A DNA stretch of 64,000 nucleotides. It comes from Bos javanicus. Lineage: Eukaryota > Chordata > Mammalia > Artiodactyla > Bovidae. Within the stretch, counting starts at the first letter, position 1. Each line of letters opens with the position of its first letter. Where the stretch lies: contig NC_083868.1 in assembly GCF_032452875.1 (NCBI RefSeq), positions 34,452,537-34,516,536 of the forward strand. The letters are read 5' to 3'. Below, one piece after another: positions 60,198 to 64,000 of this stretch. The translations under genes were made by a program, and so were the position numbers. The notes beneath the pieces were generated by a model. The model saw nothing but the letters and a program-made list of their open reading frames with translations. It had not been told where the DNA came from and did not search any database.

Positions 60198-61071
60198 CGG
60201 GAGGGCTCCAAAATCACTTCACATGGTGATTGCAGCCATGAAATTAAAAGACGCTAACTCCTTGGAAGGAAAGTTATGACCAACCTAGAGTGCATATTAA
60301 AAAGCAGAGACATTAAGGTAAGGTAAGGTAAGTCACTTCAGTCGTATCCGACTCTGTATGACCCCATAGACGGCAGCCCACCAGGCTCCCCTGTCCCCGG
60401 GATTCTCCAGGCAAGAACACGAGTGGGTTGCCACTTCCTTCTCCAATGCATGGAAGTGAAAAGTGAAAGGGAAGTCGCTCAGTCGTGTCCAACTCCTAGC
60501 GACCCCATGGACTGCAGCCCACGAGGCTCCTCTGTCCATGGGATTTTCCAGGCAAGAGTACTGGAGTGGGGTGCCACTGCCTTCTCCAACAGAGACATTA
60601 CTTGCCAACAAAGGTCCGTCTAGTCAAGGCTATGGTTTTTCCAGTAGTCATGTGTGGATGTGAGAGTTGGGCTGTGAAGAAAACTGAGTGCCGAAGAATT
60701 GATGCTTTTGAACTGTGGTGTTGGAGAAGACTCTTGAGAGTCCCTTGGACTGCAAGGAGATCCAACCAGTCCATTCTGAAGGAGATCAGTCCTGGGTGTT
60801 CATTGGAAGGACTGATGTCGAAGCTGAAACTCCAATAATTTGGCCACCTCATGCGAAGAGTTGACTCATTGGAAAAGATCCTGATGCTGGGAGAGATTGG
60901 GGGCAGGAGGAGAAGGGGACGAGAGGATGAGATGTTTGGATGGCATCAGTGACTCAATGTTTGGGTAAACTCCGGGAGTTGGAGTTAGACAGGAAGGCCT
61001 GGCATGCTGTGATTCATGGGGTCGCAAAGAGTTGGACATGACTGAGCAACTGAATTGAACTAACTGACTGA
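60198..61071 (+). mobile_element. BovB 3' fragment interrupted by Bov-A2
   Basis: Sense BovB from GGAGGGCTCCAAAATCAC to a diverged tail (CTGAATTGAACTAACTGAC). It resumes after the SINE at 60316-60589. The frame at 60566-60838 carries the C-terminal domain (CWRRLLRVPWTARRSNQ). Confidence 0.93.
60316..60589 (-). mobile_element. Bov-A2 SINE inside BovB
   Basis: A complete dimeric Bov-A2 in antisense whose tail is AAGGTAAGGTAAGGTAAG instead of the usual CTG run. A perfect TSD, CAGAGACATTA, lies at 60305-60315 and 60590-60600. Confidence 0.95.
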
Positions 61072-61304
61072 ATGCTATGTGAGGTCCTCATAACCAGAAA
61101 ACCAAGAGTAGCATTTAAATAGTATTCTTGGCTGCTCTCACTTGTCGAGAAAGTAAGGAAATGAAATACTTCCTCCTTATCCTGTTTCTGCTAGAAAGTT
61201 ATTGAAAGAACCTCCTCTTAATTTTTCTGATCAGGATGATTTGATATAGCAACAAAAGACTCATGACAACTTACTTCTCTTAGCCTTAGGTCTTTACATA
61301 CATA

Positions 61305-61470
61305 TAGCATAACAATTAAGAGCATGGATGCTGGGGTGAAACTTTAAGGGTAGAATATATTGGCCTTACAAATTACTAGCTGTGTGCTTTGGGGGGAAAT
61401 AACAAAATTATATCGTGCCTCAGTTTTCTTATCTCTAAGAAGGGGAAAATAGGAGGGCCTAAATCATACT
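61305..61470 (+). mobile_element. MIR SINE
   Basis: A near-complete MIR in sense: 'caattaagagcatggatgc', 'attactagctgtgtgcttt', 'gcctcagttttcttatctc', then 'aaggggaaaatagg'. Confidence 0.85.
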
Positions 61471-61518
61471 GATTTTTCAAGTGAACTTTATGTTTTTAGA
61501 ACAGTTTTAGATTTATAT

Positions 61519-61648
61519 AGAAATGGCAACCCACTCCAGTATTTTTGCCTGGAGAATCCCAGGCACGGAGGAGCCTGTTGGGTGCCATCTATGGGGTTGC
61601 ACAGAGTCGGACATGACTGATGCAACTTAGCAGCAGCAGCAGCAGCAA
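61519..61648 (+). mobile_element. BovA monomer SINE with CAG tail
   Basis: A single sense BovA unit (AATGGCAACCCACTCC to GACATGACTGATGCAAC) with a tail of about six CAG units. Its head is truncated. The TSD is not clear. Confidence 0.9.
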
Positions 61649-61760
61649 GACTACAGTACAAAAAGTTCCTATATACCCACACTGTTTCCCCTATTATTAG
61701 TACCTTACAGTGTATTTGGTACAGTAAATAACCCAGTATTGTTATGTCATCAAGTTATGT

Positions 61761-62742
61761 CAGTTTAGTTCAGTTCAGTTGCTCAGTCGTGTCCGACTCT
61801 TTACGACCCCATGAATCGCAGCACACCAGGCCTCCCTGTCCATCACCAACTCCCAGAATTCACTCAAACTCACGTCCATTGAGTCGGTGATGCCATCCAG
61901 CCATCTCATCCTCTGTCATCCCCTTTTCCTCCTGCCTCCAATCCCTCCCAGCATCAGAATCTTTTCCAATGAGTCAACTCTTCGCATGAGGTGGCCAAAG
62001 TACTGGAGTTTCAGCTTTAGCATCATTCCTTCCAAAGAACACCCAGGACTGATCTCCTTTAGAATGGACTGGCTGGATCTCCTTGCAGTCCAAGGGACTC
62101 TCAAGAGTCTTCTCCAACACCACAGTTCAAAAGCATCAATTCTTCAGTGCTCAGCTTTCTTCACAGTCCAACTCTCACATTCATACATGACTACTGGAAA
62201 AACCATAGCCTTGACTAGAAGGACCTTTGTTGGCAAAGTAGTGTCTTTGCTTTTCAATATGCTACCTAGGTTGGTCATAACTTTTCTTCCAAGAAGTAAG
62301 TGTCTTTTAAATTCATGGCTGAAGTCACCATCTTCAGTGATTTTGGAGTCCCCAAAAATAAAGTCTGACACTGTTTCCACTTTTTCCCCATCTATTTCCC
62401 ATGAAGTAATGGGATCAGATGCCATGATCTTCGTTTTCTGAATGTTGAGCTTTAAGCCAACTTTTTCACTCTCCTCTTTCACTTTCATCAAGAGGTTTTT
62501 AGTTCCTCTTCACTTTCTGCCATAAGGCTGGTGTCATTTGCACACCTGAGGTTATTGATATTTCTCCCAGCAATCTTGATTCCAGCTTGTGCTTCTTCCA
62601 GCCCAGCGTTTCTCATGGTGTACTCTGCATATAAGTTAAATAAGGAGGGTGACAATATACAGCCTTGATGTACTCCTTTTCCTATTTGGAACCAGTCTAT
62701 TGCTCCATGTCCACTTCTAACTGTTGCTTCCTGACCTGTATA
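61761..62742 (-). mobile_element. BovB LINE, 5'-truncated
   Basis: Antisense BovB from a TTTAGTTCAGTTCAG tail to 'gttgcttcctgacctg', just before RT motif B. The minus frame at 62144-62491 (115 codons) is an intact stretch of thumb and C-terminal sequence, so this copy is fairly young. The YADD codons are altered near 62530 (plus strand 'gtcatttgcaca'). Confidence 0.94.
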
Positions 62743-62791
62743 ACTAAAGGCAATACTTTATTTAGATTTCCTAAGTATTTACCTAGTATTC

Positions 62792-63241
62792 TTTTGTTGT
62801 TCAGTCGCCTAGTTGTGTCCGACTGTTTGTGACCCATTGGACTGCAACATGCCAGGCTTCCCTGTCCTTCATCTCCTGGCTGTAGCTCAAACTCGTGTTC
62901 ATTGAGTTGGTGATGCCATCCAACCATCTCATCTTCTGTTTTCCCCTTCTCCTGCCTTCAGTCTTCCCCAACATCAGGGTCTTTTCCAATGAGTCAGGTT
63001 TTTGCATCAGGTAGCCGAATTATTGAAGCTTCAGCCTCAGCATCAGTCCCTCCCATGAATATCCAGCATTGATTTCCTCTAGATTGACTGGTTTGATCTC
63101 CTGGCAGTCCAAGAGACTCTCGAGAGTCTTCTTCAACACCCTAGTGTGAAAGCATCAATTCTTTGGTGCTCAGCCTTCTTTATAGTCCAACTCTCACATC
63201 TATACATGACTACTGGAAAAACCATAGCTTTGACTGTATAG
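62792..63241 (-). mobile_element. BovB 3' fragment, older type
   Basis: An antisense BovB starting TTTTGTTGTTCAGTCGCC (GTT-type tail) and ending at 'tttgactgtatagacct'. TSD ACCTAGTAWTC at 62781-62791 and 63242-63252 (one mismatch). Confidence 0.94.
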
Positions 63242-63499
63242 ACCTAGTAATCCTATTATTTACCTAACATCTTTTTTTCAGTTCTAGGATTGCATTGAGG
63301 TTACCACATTGCAGATTTGTGATATCTCCTTAGACTCCTCTTGACTATATATGTTTTCTTCATTTTGCTGGAGCAAATGCTGCATTAACCTTCTTAGGAT
63401 GCATAAAATGCAATTTTTATAGGTGTTACATTTCTGAAATTGCTCTTATTTTACCTCCCTACTTTTTGAGCAGTCTGGTAGGGGACAGGGTTTGTGTTT

Positions 63500-63720
63500 A
63501 AAATTTACTTTTATTTCAGATTTTAGAGGCATTTATCCCAAGGGGTTATTTGGATTGCATTGACTCTATAGATCAGTTTAGGGGAAATGGATGTTTTAAT
63601 AACATTGAATTGTCTAATCCAAGAGCTCAGTGTATCTCCTGTATTTATGTCCTTTTTTTTCAAAGCGAGGTTTTGAAGTTTTCAGTTTAAAGGCCACATT
63701 CCTTTCATTAAATTAATTGT
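63500..63720 (-). mobile_element. Old L1 ORF2 fragment, antisense
   Basis: Antisense L1 ORF2: 'ggattgcattgactctatag' then 'aacattgaattgtctaatcc', in L1 order but diverged. From about 63721 to the window end the sequence is AT-rich with TTATTATTG-type repeats and shows nothing further. Confidence 0.65.
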
Positions 63721-64000
63721 AATTAATTTAGTTTGGGAGTCTATTATGAATAGTAGTTTTATTTCATTTTCCAAATTTTGATAGTATATAGATAAATTGT
63801 AATGATATTGTCAAGATTAAATAATTATACTTCAGTATTTAATCTAAACCTTTATTGTTATAATAATACTTTATTATTGTTACTATCATCATTATTATGA
63901 CTGTGCCTTTGGTGGTATACATACATTTTACTTTAGTGATCTTATAATTCTTAATCTAATGAAGTAGAATATGTTCTTCATTTTGAGATTTATGTGAAGT

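Larger units (their letters stand above)
61475..63430 (-). mobile_element. Old L1 3' region split by three insertions
   Basis: The plus strand carries 'gaacagttttagattta', 'gtttcccctattattagta', 'actttatttagatttccta' and 'gatatctccttagactcctc', in the order of an old L1 3' region in antisense. It is divided by a BovA monomer (61519-61648) and two BovB copies (61761-62742, 62792-63241). Joining the outer pieces in order gives a continuous match. Confidence 0.65.

Noticed and set aside
58003..61071. Opposed BovB pieces as a single twin-primed insertion
   Set aside because: Both pieces carry their own 3' end and different tail types, so they are two independent insertions.

Overview
The window is repeat-dense nuclear DNA from a pecoran ruminant, most likely a bovid such as cattle, sheep or goat. 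The lineage call rests on three groups that occur together only there: BovB (RTE-clade LINE) copies ending in CTGAA/TTCAG repeats, the tRNA-derived SINE Bov-tA and its dimeric relative Bov-A2 with (CTG)n/(CAG)n tails, and CHR-2-like SINEs. Nothing bacterial or plasmid-like is present. I found no host protein-coding gene, no tRNA or rRNA gene and no CRISPR array. All long open frames lie inside LINE remnants. The window is best read as intergenic DNA or the interior of a very large intron. Repeat names come from recognising sequence, not from a database search, so boundaries are usually good to about 10-20 bases where a target-site duplication (TSD) is quoted and looser elsewhere.

Layout. 1-8 kb: old L1 on the minus strand, a 2-kb BovB, a short BovB, and a ruminant L1 3' part (4.66-7.9 kb) split by two SINEs and a BovB tail. 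8.4-11.7 kb: a rearranged old repeat with an (AC)n tract, then mostly single-copy-looking DNA. 11.7-29.5 kb: five plus-strand BovB copies, including one nearly full-length element (about 11.7-15.15 kb) that has an endonuclease frame and a reverse-transcriptase frame but is dead. 30-43 kb: L2, MIR, Bov-tA and CHR-2 SINEs, a possible ERVL pol remnant and a diverged plus-strand L1. 43-49 kb: nested BovB and Bov-tA in old LTR-like DNA. 49-58 kb: mostly unclassified AT-rich DNA with MIR/L2 pieces and a double Bov-tA. 58-64 kb: four BovB copies, two of them inside one old L1 3' region.

Fifteen BovB insertions (8 minus, 7 plus) cover roughly 29% of the window by my coordinates. Every one is inactivated by 5' truncation, stops, frameshifts or loss of catalytic residues. 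The BovB copies would have supplied the machinery that mobilised the Bov-tA/Bov-A2 SINEs, which share the BovB 3' tail, so the two classes belong to one parasitic system. The TSDs allow a relative insertion order at several places. I did not find an undescribed biological system. The most informative observations are small: an 82-base L1 insertion inside a BovB, active-site losses, an internally inverted old repeat, and a SINE pair sharing one TSD.
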